Positions 41,553 through 48,519 of a DNA stretch of 64,000 bases are shown in pieces. Within the stretch, counting starts at the first letter, position 1; the number at the start of each line of letters is the position of its first letter. The DNA comes from Variovorax ginsengisoli. Lineage in GTDB: Bacteria; Pseudomonadota; Gammaproteobacteria; Burkholderiales; Burkholderiaceae_C. The stretch spans positions 62,001 through 126,000 of the forward strand of contig NZ_JAUJZH010000018.1 of assembly GCF_030486595.1 (NCBI RefSeq), written 5' to 3'. The notes under the pieces are model-generated. The model had not been told where the DNA came from, did not search any database, and saw nothing but the letters and a program-made list of their open reading frames with translations. The position numbers were made by a program, and so were the translations under genes.

Positions 41553-42922
41553 TACTCCTTGAGCCGGTTGTACAGCGTCTTCATGCTGATGCCGAGCAGC
41601 GCCGCCGTCGGCTCCTTGCGCCGCCGGCAGTGCTCGTAGGTGGCGAGGATCAGTTCGCGCTCGACGTCGGCCAGCGGCGTTCCGACCCTGAAACTGAGCG
41701 CCGGGGCGTCGGGATCGCCCGGCGATGCCGCCGCGGCCGCGTCACCCGCGACGGCGCCCGGCCCGTGCTGCCCGGGCGTGAGCCATCGCTCGTCGATCAC
41801 CTCGCCTTCCGCCATGACCCAGGCGCGTTGCACGGCGTTGCGCAGTTCCCGCACGTTGCCGGGCCAGGGGTAGCCGGCCAGGTGCGCGAGCGCGCCCGGC
41901 GCGAAGCGCTTGCGCTGGTGCTCCTGGTCCTCGAGCTCGCGCAGGAAGCTGTCCGCCAGCAGCGGCACGTCCTCGAGGCGCTCGCGCAGCGGCGGCAGGT
42001 GGATCGGGAAGACGTTGACCCGATAGAACAGGTCCTCGCGCAGCGATCCGTCGGCGACCGCCTGCGCGGCGTCCCGGTTGGTGGCGGCGATGATCCTGAC
42101 GTCGGTCTGCTGCACCTGGGTCGAGCCGACCCGCATGAAGGTGGCGCTTTCGAGCACGCGCAAGAGCTTGACCTGGAGCGCGGGTGGCATCTCGGTGAGC
42201 TCGTCCAGGAACAGCGTGCCGCCGCGGGCGCGCTCGAAGAAGCCGTGGTGCTGGCGGTCGGCGCCGGTGAAGCTGCCGCGCTCGTGGCCGAAGATCTCGC
42301 TCTCGATCAGGTTCGGCGACAACGCGCCGCAATTGACCGCGAGGAAGGGCAGTTCCCGGCGCCGGCTCAGGTCGTGCACGGCGCGGGCCACCAGTTCCTT
42401 GCCAGTGCCGCTCTCCCCATGGACGAAGACGGTCACGGCGGTCCCCGCGACGCGCGCGACCTGCTGGAACACTCTCTGCATCGACAGCGAGGCGCCGATC
42501 AGCGCCCCGAAGCGGCCGGTCTCGCGCCACTCCTGATTCATCTGCTCGACCTGCGCGCGCAGCCGGGACGGACGAATCAGGCGCGCCAGCAGGCCCTTCA
42601 GGTGCTCGGGGTTGATCGGCTTGACCAGGTAGTCGGCAGCCCCCAGTTGCAAGGCCCGGATGGAGGTCTCCAGGGTCGCATGGCCGGTCATGAGGACGAT
42701 CTCTGTGTCGGAGAGCAGCTCGCCGCTCTCGAACATCTCGAGCCCGCTGCCGTCGGGCAGGTGCAGGTCCAGCAGCATGAGGTCCGGCTGCTGGGTCGCG
42801 AGCAGGCGCCGGGCCGCATCCAGGGAAGGCGCGACCGACACCGTATGGCGCTCGCGCGCGATCAGGCTGCCCAGCATGCGGGCCGCGTCCTCGTCGTCTT
42901 CCACGATCAGCGCGTGTCCCAT
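41540..42922 (-). CDS. Sigma-54-dependent response regulator (NtrC family)
   Basis: 460 residues: receiver domain with D52 (LMLLDLHLPDGSG) and conserved K in LVKPINPEHL, AAA+ domain with GESGTGKELVARAVHDL, the sigma-54 contact loop GSFTGA (for the consensus GAFTGA), and a Fis-type helix-turn-helix (PTAALLGISMKTLYNRLKE). It activates sigma-54 promoters when phosphorylated. It is encoded 16 bases into the next upstream gene (DHp-only) and overlaps the end of the convergent hybrid kinase by 13 bases, a tight arrangement suggesting one signalling unit. Confidence 0.92.
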   Translation of the reverse strand: MGHALIVEDDEDAARMLGSLIARERHTVSVAPSLDAARRLLATQQPDLMLLDLHLPDGSGLEMFESGELLSDTEIVLMTGHATLETSIRALQLGAADYLVKPINPEHLKGLLARLIRPSRLRAQVEQMNQEWRETGRFGALIGASLSMQRVFQQVARVAGTAVTVFVHGESGTGKELVARAVHDLSRRRELPFLAVNCGALSPNLIESEIFGHERGSFTGADRQHHGFFERARGGTLFLDELTEMPPALQVKLLRVLESATFMRVGSTQVQQTDVRIIAATNRDAAQAVADGSLREDLFYRVNVFPIHLPPLRERLEDVPLLADSFLRELEDQEHQRKRFAPGALAHLAGYPWPGNVRELRNAVQRAWVMAEGEVIDERWLTPGQHGPGAVAGDAAAAASPGDPDAPALSFRVGTPLADVERELILATYEHCRRRKEPTAALLGISMKTLYNRLKEYQSS

Positions 42923-43290
42923 GGGATCTGCCTGGCGTCCGCCGGGGAGGATCGCGCCACCGGATGCAGTTCGAGCGCCAGGTCATGCAGGTCATCCGCC
43001 AGGCCGGTCAGGCGCGCCAGCTGCCGCGAGATCAGGCCCAACGCTTCGGCCCGCAGGGCGGCGTCGTCGGGCGCGGCTTCGAGCAGGCTGACGGCGCTCA
43101 TCAAGGTGCCCACGGGTGTGCGCAGGTCATGGTCGAACCGGGCCAGCCGCGCGGCCGCGTCGGCGAGTTGCGCGCGCGACCTCTCGCGCAGCGCCTCGGC
43201 GGTTTCGCGCGGCCCGGAGCGGGGTCGCGAAAGACCCATGCCGAGCAACGCGACCGCAACGACCGCGCCAAGAAGATACCGATGCTTCAT
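42907..43290 (-). CDS. Membrane-anchored DHp (HisKA-only) protein lacking a kinase domain
   Basis: 127 residues: a membrane helix (about 7-22), then a HisKA-type dimerisation/phosphotransfer hairpin with H54 in ARFDHDLRTPVGTLMSAVSLLE. The ATP-binding HATPase domain is absent; after LTGLADDLHDLALELHP only 20 residues remain. It therefore cannot phosphorylate itself and may act as a phosphate acceptor or decoy between the large hybrid kinase and the sigma-54 regulator, whose gene it overlaps by 16 bases. A decayed full kinase is the alternative, but the short frame is open and well formed. Confidence 0.7.
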   Translation of the reverse strand: MKHRYLLGAVVAVALLGMGLSRPRSGPRETAEALRERSRAQLADAAARLARFDHDLRTPVGTLMSAVSLLEAAPDDAALRAEALGLISRQLARLTGLADDLHDLALELHPVARSSPADARQIPWDTR

Positions 43291-43389
43291 GAGGGCGTCC
43301 CCTCCCGGGGGACTGCAGAGTGTGCGCCGTCCCGCCTTGCTTGGCGACAGGGATCTGCCCGCCCGCGCCCGGCACCACCGCCCCGGGAC

Positions 43390-43641
43390 TCAATGCGCGC
43401 CGTGGAGATCGGGCGGACAAGCCGCCGAATTCCCCACATGCCGCGAATAGAGTTCGTCCACCGTCCTCATCCAGACTTCGACGGCCGTTTGCAATTCGAC
43501 ATCGGCGTCTATTTCGTCCTGCGGCAGCGGAATTCCTTCTTCGACGTATTTGTCGCTGAAAGGAAGTCGCCGCATCGGGTATTTCGGGATTCGTACATCG
43601 GCCATTCGCAGGACAGCCTCTTTGCGGTAGGTGGTCAGCAT
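43390..43641 (-). CDS. Hypothetical protein, 83 residues
   Basis: A small acidic soluble protein (MLTTYRKEAVLRMADVRIP, PLPQDEIDADVELQTAVEVW). GGAG stands before ATG 43641, which is why this start is chosen over the longer frame. It sits 99 bases upstream of the DHp-only gene on the same strand. Domain unknown. Confidence 0.6.
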   Translation of the reverse strand: MLTTYRKEAVLRMADVRIPKYPMRRLPFSDKYVEEGIPLPQDEIDADVELQTAVEVWMRTVDELYSRHVGNSAACPPDLHGAH

Positions 43642-43968
43642 GCTTGTCTCCACTGTCATTTGAGAAAATACTAACCGAACAAGAGCGCGGATTTCCAGCA
43701 CTGAATTGCGATGGACCCGGGCCACGGGGGCTTTGCGGCAATCTGTGCTGCAGTTTTTTCCAGCGCCCGGCAATCGCTGCCGGACAGCGGTCCGAATTCA
43801 ATTGCCGCTGTCGTTTCATTGACTGTCGACCAACGGCCGACGGGCCCCATGCCGTCCGCGACCTTCAACCCTTCGAACCATCGAAAGAGGGCTGACAACG
43901 GCGAGTCGAGACGCTATATTTTTCAGCCGAAGGGGAGAGGGCAGGGCTCTTTGTTGGAGGTCATGGCG
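43642..43968. other. Intergenic region, no convincing gene
   Basis: 327 bases between two short divergent genes. The first part (43655-43685) is A+T-rich with TTTGAGAAAATACTAAC, a likely promoter zone. A 75-codon minus-strand frame (43671-43898) overlaps this interval but lacks a good ribosome site and any known motif, so it is not called. Confidence 0.5.
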
Positions 43969-44232
43969 ATGTCGTCCGACGCTGCAGTTCATCGGTTCGA
44001 ATACGACGGTTGGTTTGTGGTGGTTGAGTTGGACGGGTCCACTTCGGAAGGCGTGTCCTCGGGGCACGCCGATCTTCAATGGAAGGACGGGCACCGATGT
44101 CGGATTTCCCTCGCCGGGAAGTACGCCGATCGGGCGAGTGCCATCGTGGCGCTCGCCCAGAGATCGCGCGCCTTCATCGACGACTGGGACATCCGGCGAG
44201 CGGAGCGCGCTTCACCCTTCATCGATCAGTAG
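43969..44232 (+). CDS. Hypothetical protein, 87 residues
   Basis: The start ATG 43969 follows TTGGAGG at 8 bases spacing; the upstream ATG (43963) is too close to it. The product has HRFEYDGWFVVVELDGS and ISLAGKYADRASAIVALAQRSRAFIDDW, a compact alpha/beta pattern like a small beta-sheet stress or ribosome-associated protein, but no family is recognised. It is convergent with the Hsp20 pair across a stem-loop. Confidence 0.6.
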   Translation: MSSDAAVHRFEYDGWFVVVELDGSTSEGVSSGHADLQWKDGHRCRISLAGKYADRASAIVALAQRSRAFIDDWDIRRAERASPFIDQ

Positions 44233-44256
44233 CGCGGACCCACTGCCCAGCCATGC

Positions 44257-44292
44257 GGGCGAGCGGATCTGCATCGCAGACCGCGCTCGCCC
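44257..44292. terminator. Stem-loop between convergent genes
   Basis: GGGCGAGCGGATCTGC (44257-44272) pairs with GCAGACCGCGCTCGCCC (44276-44292) around a three-base loop, with a few mismatches and a one-base bulge. It stands between the convergent 87-residue gene and hsp20 and could end transcription from both sides. No T-tract follows on either strand, so termination efficiency is uncertain. Confidence 0.5.
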
Positions 44293-44301
44293 TCGCGGCG
44301 C

Positions 44302-44703
44302 TCAGTTCACCTGCACGTTGATCCGCCTCGGCTGTGCGTGCTCGGCCTTGGGAATGCGCAACTTGAGCACCCCCTGCGCGAGTTCCGCCGAGATCTTCTC
44401 CGTGTCGAGTTCCTTGCTGAGCGTGAAGGTCCGGTGGAACCGGCCCAGGCCGACCTCGGTATGGCTCGATTGCAGCCCCTCGGGGACGGACAGGTCGATC
44501 TCGCCTTCGATCGTCAGCAGGTCGGATTCGACGTTCAGGTGCAGCTTGTCGCGCGGCACGCCGGGCAGGTCGGCATAGAGCGTGATTCCAGAGCTGTCTT
44601 CGATCACGTCCACGGGCGGCGTCAGGGTCGCGTCGGTGAAGCGCCGTTCGTCCGACCGGGCCGGAACGTTGGAAGATTCACTGGTCTTCTGGATGTCGTT
44701 CAT
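44302..44703 (-). CDS. Small heat-shock protein, Hsp20 family (second of pair)
   Basis: 133 residues with an alpha-crystallin domain at about 35-125: ITLYADLPGVPRDKLHLNVE, GRFHRTFTLSKELD and the A-x-x-x-x-G-V-L motif in ELAQGVLKLRIPK. It holds unfolding proteins in the cytoplasm. It begins 13 bases after the other hsp20 ends and shares its transcript. Confidence 0.93.
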   Translation of the reverse strand: MNDIQKTSESSNVPARSDERRFTDATLTPPVDVIEDSSGITLYADLPGVPRDKLHLNVESDLLTIEGEIDLSVPEGLQSSHTEVGLGRFHRTFTLSKELDTEKISAELAQGVLKLRIPKAEHAQPRRINVQVN

Positions 44704-44716
44704 GGTCCTTCTCCTT

Positions 44717-45154
44717 TCACTGGACGGCGATGCGCCGCGGCAGGGCCGAGGCCCGGCGCTGGACAGTGACATGCACGACGCCATCCCGCGCCTTGGCTTG
44801 CACGGAATCGGGGTCAGCGTCGTCGGGCAGGCTCAGCACACGGCGAAAGGCACCGTCGAAGCGTTCGTTGATGTGCAGCGTCTCCTTGGCCCCGGGAGAC
44901 GGCTCGGCGCTCTTGCGCTCGCCGGCGATGGTGAGGATGCCGCGGTCGAGATGAATCTCGAGCGTTGCGGGATCCACCCCAGGGGCCAGGGCGTAGATCT
45001 CGACCGTCTTGGCCGTGCTGCCGACGTTGAGGGCGGGAAAGCCGCTGCGGCCGAAGCCGCGGATCGTGGGAGAGGGATCGAAGGCCTGCTGCATCTCGCG
45101 GTGCAGGCGATCCATCTCCGCGAACATGTCGCGAGGGAACAGGGATCGGTACAT
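44717..45154 (-). CDS. Small heat-shock protein, Hsp20 family (first of pair)
   Basis: 145 residues: MYRSLFPRDMFAEMDRLHRE opening and an alpha-crystallin domain with IYALAPGVDPATLEIHLDR and FRRVLSLPDDADPDSVQAKARDGV. The ATG at 45154 is used because GGAGG stands nine bases upstream. It is read from a sigma-32-like promoter 66-92 bases upstream and is followed by its partner; the two differ enough to form mixed oligomers. Confidence 0.93.
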   Translation of the reverse strand: MYRSLFPRDMFAEMDRLHREMQQAFDPSPTIRGFGRSGFPALNVGSTAKTVEIYALAPGVDPATLEIHLDRGILTIAGERKSAEPSPGAKETLHINERFDGAFRRVLSLPDDADPDSVQAKARDGVVHVTVQRRASALPRRIAVQ

Positions 45155-45219
45155 GGCGAAAACCTCCATTCAGGGTTGAACGGCGCGCCGGAGGCGTCTC
45201 CAGCGCTTCCGGTACCGAA

Positions 45220-45246
45220 ACTAGGTGCTCCTCGACCAACTTCAAG
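45220..45246 (-). promoter_or_regulatory. Sigma-32-type heat-shock promoter for the hsp20 pair
   Basis: On the minus strand CTTGAA (45246-45241) and CACCTAGT (45227-45220) are separated by 13 bases. The first is the perfect -35 core of sigma-32; the second is a weaker match to CCCCATNT. It lies 66-92 bases before the first hsp20 ATG. This supports heat-shock control, as expected for Hsp20 genes. Confidence 0.55.
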
Positions 45247-45254
45247 AGGGGCGC

Positions 45255-46532
45255 TCAGATCTCCGCGTTGAGGATCCGGCGGCGGAATGGACGCACCAGC
45301 CGGTGCAGTACCCCGACCTGTTCGGCGGTGTCCGCGTAGCCGAGCAACTGGCCTGCCGCGCGCAGCATGAAAGGCGGGTTCCTAGCCTTGCCGCGGGAGA
45401 TGAGCCGCACGTTGGTGCCCGCCGCCAGCGCCATCCCGGCCTCGATGCAACTGTTGACGTTGTCGTCCGTGATGTCGGCCATGACCAGGAATGCGTTGCA
45501 GATCTTCGCCATGATCGCCGCGTGCAGCGACTCGCTCTGGATCTCGTTGCCGATGACGACGGGCATGCCGCCGACCTGCTCGACCAGGCGTCGCATCGCG
45601 CCGCCCGCCGCCGCCGCAGGCGAATCGAGGTCCAGCGCCCAGAAGATGTACTGCGGCGCCGGTGGGGTCACCCAATCGTCCCAGAGCCCGGCGAGCGCGG
45701 CGGTGACGGCCTCCGGGCAGGCGGTCGCATCGGTATTCATCCGCAGCCAGTGGCTGTCCGGCCCGTCGCCGCGCGACACCCTCGGATCCGCTACGACGAC
45801 CGAAGGCAGGCCCAGCGAAGCCGCGATGTCCATCTCGCGCAGGAAGTACTTGTAGGGGCCCGAGTCCCGGCGGACCTCGCCCGGGTCCTGCCGGTACGGG
45901 ACGATGCCCACGAAGGCGCCGCAACTCGCGATGATCCGCTCGACCCGGTCGCCGTCGCCGAAGCCCTGCTGGTCCTTGGCGTCACCGACCAGCCGCAGGC
46001 CCTGCGCCACCAGTTCCGAGCACACCGCCGCGGCGCTGGACTTGTCGGCAGCCTGCCAGGAACAGCTGACATAGACGTCCCGGGCGCCGGCCGGACTCGG
46101 CAGCTTGGCGGAGGGATAGAGTGCGGATATCAGGGCGAGCGCCATCGGCGCATCGAGGTCCGGCCCGGTGGCATCGATCCAGGTGATGCCCCGCATGAAG
46201 TTCTTCACATCGGCGTTCGCGAGGCGAAGCGCGACGACGCGGAATCCCTCGACGTTCGCGCGCTCGTCCATGGCACAGTTGTATTCGGCGGTGACCCAGC
46301 CTTTGTTGAGCGACTCCTCGGAGGCGACCAGCAGGATCCCGCGGCAACGCCCGATGGCGAGTCCCAGGTCCGTCGCCAGCAAGGAACCACCAGGCAGCTG
46401 GACCTCGTCGTGCCAGACCTTGAGCCCCGCATGCTCGGTCAGCCATCGGTACAACTGCCGGACAAAGACCTGGTCCTTGTGGGCGTAGCTCAGGAAGACA
46501 TCGAAATCGCGCTTGTTCAGTGGAAGCGACAT
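45255..46532 (-). CDS. TIR-domain protein with two further nucleoside/NAD-hydrolase-like modules
   Basis: 425 residues, no signal peptide. Residues 8-140 form a TIR domain: DFDVFLSYAHKD and LLVASEESLNKGWVTAEYN, with E83 at the NADase glutamate position. Residues 152-300 look like a second TIR-like module (DVYVSCSWQAADKS...). Residues about 310-420 resemble a nucleoside 2-deoxyribosyltransferase-like fold, with CNAFLVMADITDDN and SCIEAGMALAAGTNV (Glu in the nucleophile position). The start ATG 46532 matches the domain. Downstream is the hsp20 promoter region. Upstream is a RyR-domain gene, after 52 bases, and a helical small protein. Bacterial TIR proteins with an active Glu usually cleave NAD in antiphage responses. 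Confidence 0.75.
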   Translation of the reverse strand: MSLPLNKRDFDVFLSYAHKDQVFVRQLYRWLTEHAGLKVWHDEVQLPGGSLLATDLGLAIGRCRGILLVASEESLNKGWVTAEYNCAMDERANVEGFRVVALRLANADVKNFMRGITWIDATGPDLDAPMALALISALYPSAKLPSPAGARDVYVSCSWQAADKSSAAAVCSELVAQGLRLVGDAKDQQGFGDGDRVERIIASCGAFVGIVPYRQDPGEVRRDSGPYKYFLREMDIAASLGLPSVVVADPRVSRGDGPDSHWLRMNTDATACPEAVTAALAGLWDDWVTPPAPQYIFWALDLDSPAAAAGGAMRRLVEQVGGMPVVIGNEIQSESLHAAIMAKICNAFLVMADITDDNVNSCIEAGMALAAGTNVRLISRGKARNPPFMLRAAGQLLGYADTAEQVGVLHRLVRPFRRRILNAEI

Positions 46533-46584
46533 GAGCGGCCCCTGGCTGGTCTGCAAGAAGGCATGCTAGGTCCAAATGGCGGAT

Positions 46585-46797
46585 TCAGCCATCCAGCCCG
46601 AGCCGCTCGATCGCTGCGTAGACCGCGCGCACGGTGCTGCGGTCGAGCTCCTTGGCCAGTTCCGAAAGCTCGCCGTAGGGAACCATGAGCTCATCGCCGC
46701 GCTCGTCCTTGCGGGACGTCACGCCCTGGGAACGCTTGGTTTCCATCCAGGCGGAATGGACTTCCGCGGCGACAAGCTCGATGTCCGGCAGTTTCAT
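46585..46797 (-). CDS. RyR-domain small protein
   Basis: About 70 residues from ATG 46797. The sequence VAAEVHSAWMETKRSQGVT, DELMVPYGELSELAKELD and RSTVRAVYAAIERLG follows the RyR-domain pattern: a helix, V/L-P-Y/W-x-x-L, x-x-K-E-x-[DN]-R and a last helix. RyR domains in bacteria are thought to bind nucleotide-type ligands and occur in conflict systems. The ribosome site is weak, and the frame continues open upstream to 46992 inside the neighbouring gene, so the start may lie a little earlier (up to about 46866). It is 52 bases before the TIR gene and 73 bases after the helical protein. Confidence 0.65.
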   Translation of the reverse strand: MKLPDIELVAAEVHSAWMETKRSQGVTSRKDERGDELMVPYGELSELAKELDRSTVRAVYAAIERLGLDG

Positions 46798-46870
46798 TCC
46801 GTGGCCCGCTTCAAGTGCAAGTTTGCCGGACTTGGAGGCAACCGGCAGCGCACCGACGCGGACTGAACGG

Positions 46871-47113
46871 CTAGCAGTTGTGAAGATGCCCGCCGTGCAG
46901 CGCCACGTGCCGCACGTAGTTTCGCCATGCTTCCTGGGCTGCGCGGGCGCTGGCTTTCGCCGTTTCGATGGTCTGGTCCGGGGACGCGACATCGTCGTAT
47001 TTCAGGAACACCCTCAAGGCTTCATCGGCTGCCTGCTTCGCCCTTCTCGCCGCAGCATCCGCCTTCATCGCCGTCGCCCTGAGTTGGGCAGCATCGTCGC
47101 CAAGCGCTTCCAT
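46871..47113 (-). CDS. Small helical protein, first gene of the TIR/RyR unit
   Basis: About 80 residues, almost all helical (DDAAQLRATAMKADAAARRA, KQAADEALRVFLKYDD, KASARAAQEAWRNYVRHVAL). ATG 47113 has GGAGG five bases upstream. There is no known domain. It starts just inside a region with an unusual palindrome and low G+C, and the TIR and RyR genes follow, so it may be a regulator or effector adaptor of that unit. Confidence 0.6.
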   Translation of the reverse strand: MEALGDDAAQLRATAMKADAAARRAKQAADEALRVFLKYDDVASPDQTIETAKASARAAQEAWRNYVRHVALHGGHLHNC

Positions 47114-47143
47114 ATGCACCTCCATGTACGAATTAGGTTCTCA

Positions 47144-47153
47144 TTACATGTAA
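47144..47153. promoter_or_regulatory. Perfect palindrome in the TIR/RyR operon leader
   Basis: TTACATGTAA is a perfect 10-base palindrome, 31 bases before the start of the helical gene, in the A+T-rich 147-base interval between it and the fasciclin gene. A dimeric regulator could bind there. The same stretch holds GTACGTGTGTCGCAAAATGTG, another partly symmetrical sequence. Promoter elements themselves were not clear. Confidence 0.4.
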
Positions 47154-47260
47154 CGCACTGTACGTGTGTCGCAAAATGTGAGAAGACCACGGAAGAGATA
47201 GGCGGGACGGAATACGCGGGCAGCGCGGCCGACGCCCACGCGCCGAGGTGCAGGCGCCGA

Positions 47261-48217
47261 TCAGCTCGGCAGCAGCACTTTGTCGATGACGTGCACGACG
47301 CCATTGGTGTTGAAGATGTCGGTGGCCGCGATCCCACTGCTGCGGCCGCGCTGATCGATGACCTGGAGGCTGCCGTTGACAACGATCGTCTGCCCCTGAA
47401 CGGTGGCGACGGGCGTGTTGAGTGGAATCTCGGCCTTCAGCACGCGAGCCGGCAGCACGTGGTAGGTGAGCACCTTGGCCAGCAGCGCGGTATCCGCAAG
47501 CAGCGCATCCTTCGTCAGGCCAAGTTCGGCCAGCAGTGCGACGAAGGCGTTGTTGGTCGGCGCGAAGACCGTGTAGGGCCCCGGACCCTTGAGCGTCTCG
47601 ACGAGGCCCGCGGCCACCACGGCCTCGACCAGTATGCTGAGGCTGGGCGTCGCCTGGGCCGTCTGCACGATGTCCTGGTTGGCCGGCAGCAGCACCCGAT
47701 CGACCGTGTGCATGACACCGTTCAGTGCCGCGCCATCGGTGCTGATCACGTTGGTCACACGATTGCGGCCGTCGGTGACCTTCAAGGCGGAACCCTCGGC
47801 CTCGATCTTGAAGAAGCCACCGGCCAGAGGCACGATGGCTTTGCCGAGGGGGATGTCCGACTTGCGCACCGTGCCGGACAGCACGTGGTACTTCAGCACT
47901 GTGGTGAGCAGAGGCTTGTTGGCAAGCAGGGCGTCCTTGGTCAGGCCGAGCTCCCTCAAGAGCGCGCTGAAGGCATCGTTGGTTGGCGCGAAGACCGTGT
48001 AGGGCCCAGACCCCTGGAGCGTGGCATTCAGGTCTGCGGCATTGACCGCCTCGACGAAGACGCTGAGCTCCGGCTTGCCCTGCGCCGACTGAACCACGTT
48101 CGGAACGAGTGGCACGAATCCCCCGCCACCCCCTCCACCGCAAGCTGGAAGCAAGGCGGTCGCGCCTAGCGCAGCGACCGAGAGGACCAAGTGACGGCGT
48201 GGCAGCACAGACTTCAT
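47261..48217 (-). CDS. Fasciclin-domain lipoprotein with two FAS1 repeats
   Basis: 318 residues: lipobox signal (ALGATALLPACGGGGGGG), then two FAS1 domains at about 40-165 and 175-318. Each has the GPYTVFAPTNDAFSALL-type motif and a closing YHVL...I-D-x-V-L-L-P (NGVMHTVDRVLLP, NGVVHVIDKVLLPS). FAS1 domains mediate cell-surface or matrix adhesion. The start ATG 48217 gives the signal and the Gly-rich linker; the longer frame is antisense-like. It is divergent from the binding-protein gene over 302 bases. Confidence 0.9.
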   Translation of the reverse strand: MKSVLPRRHLVLSVAALGATALLPACGGGGGGGFVPLVPNVVQSAQGKPELSVFVEAVNAADLNATLQGSGPYTVFAPTNDAFSALLRELGLTKDALLANKPLLTTVLKYHVLSGTVRKSDIPLGKAIVPLAGGFFKIEAEGSALKVTDGRNRVTNVISTDGAALNGVMHTVDRVLLPANQDIVQTAQATPSLSILVEAVVAAGLVETLKGPGPYTVFAPTNNAFVALLAELGLTKDALLADTALLAKVLTYHVLPARVLKAEIPLNTPVATVQGQTIVVNGSLQVIDQRGRSSGIAATDIFNTNGVVHVIDKVLLPS

Positions 48218-48519
48218 GGCATGGGCTCCTTCTGGGGTTGATCGAACGGACGCGGTGACCACTGACGCCGTGCTGTTACGGGAGGGGATGCCGACGTGGA
48301 TCACACTGCGGCGCGGCAGGGCGTGTAACAGTTGGCAGCGCCGTGAGCGGCCACGGAAAGCTGGAGAATCCCACCCATGCGAACCGATCGATCCATGTCT
48401 CTCGCAGGTCCTTGATCTGTTCCATGCCGATGCGATGTCCGCCATCCACCAGCACCTCTCCAGCACGCTGCGCAATTTCGAGAGAATCAGCAACATCCTC
48501 AAGACCTAGGCCCGCCCTC
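48218..48519. other. Divergent interval with a possible GntR-like remnant
   Basis: 302 bases between the fasciclin and binding-protein genes. On the plus strand, a frame ending at 48509 reads LDLFHADAMSAIHQHLSSTL and then RNFERISNILKT-stop. This resembles the last helices of a GntR/FCD-type regulator but has no start or DNA-binding part, so it would be a remnant. Promoters for both flanking genes should be here; none was assigned. Confidence 0.35.

Noticed and set aside
43671..43898. A 75-codon minus-strand frame in the interval before the 87-residue gene
   Set aside because: It has no ribosome site of quality and no conserved motif. Reported as intergenic instead.
48216..48509. A 97-codon plus-strand frame between the fasciclin and binding-protein genes
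   Set aside because: Only its last 30 residues look protein-like (possibly a GntR-type tail). No start or DNA-binding part exists, so it is not called a gene.
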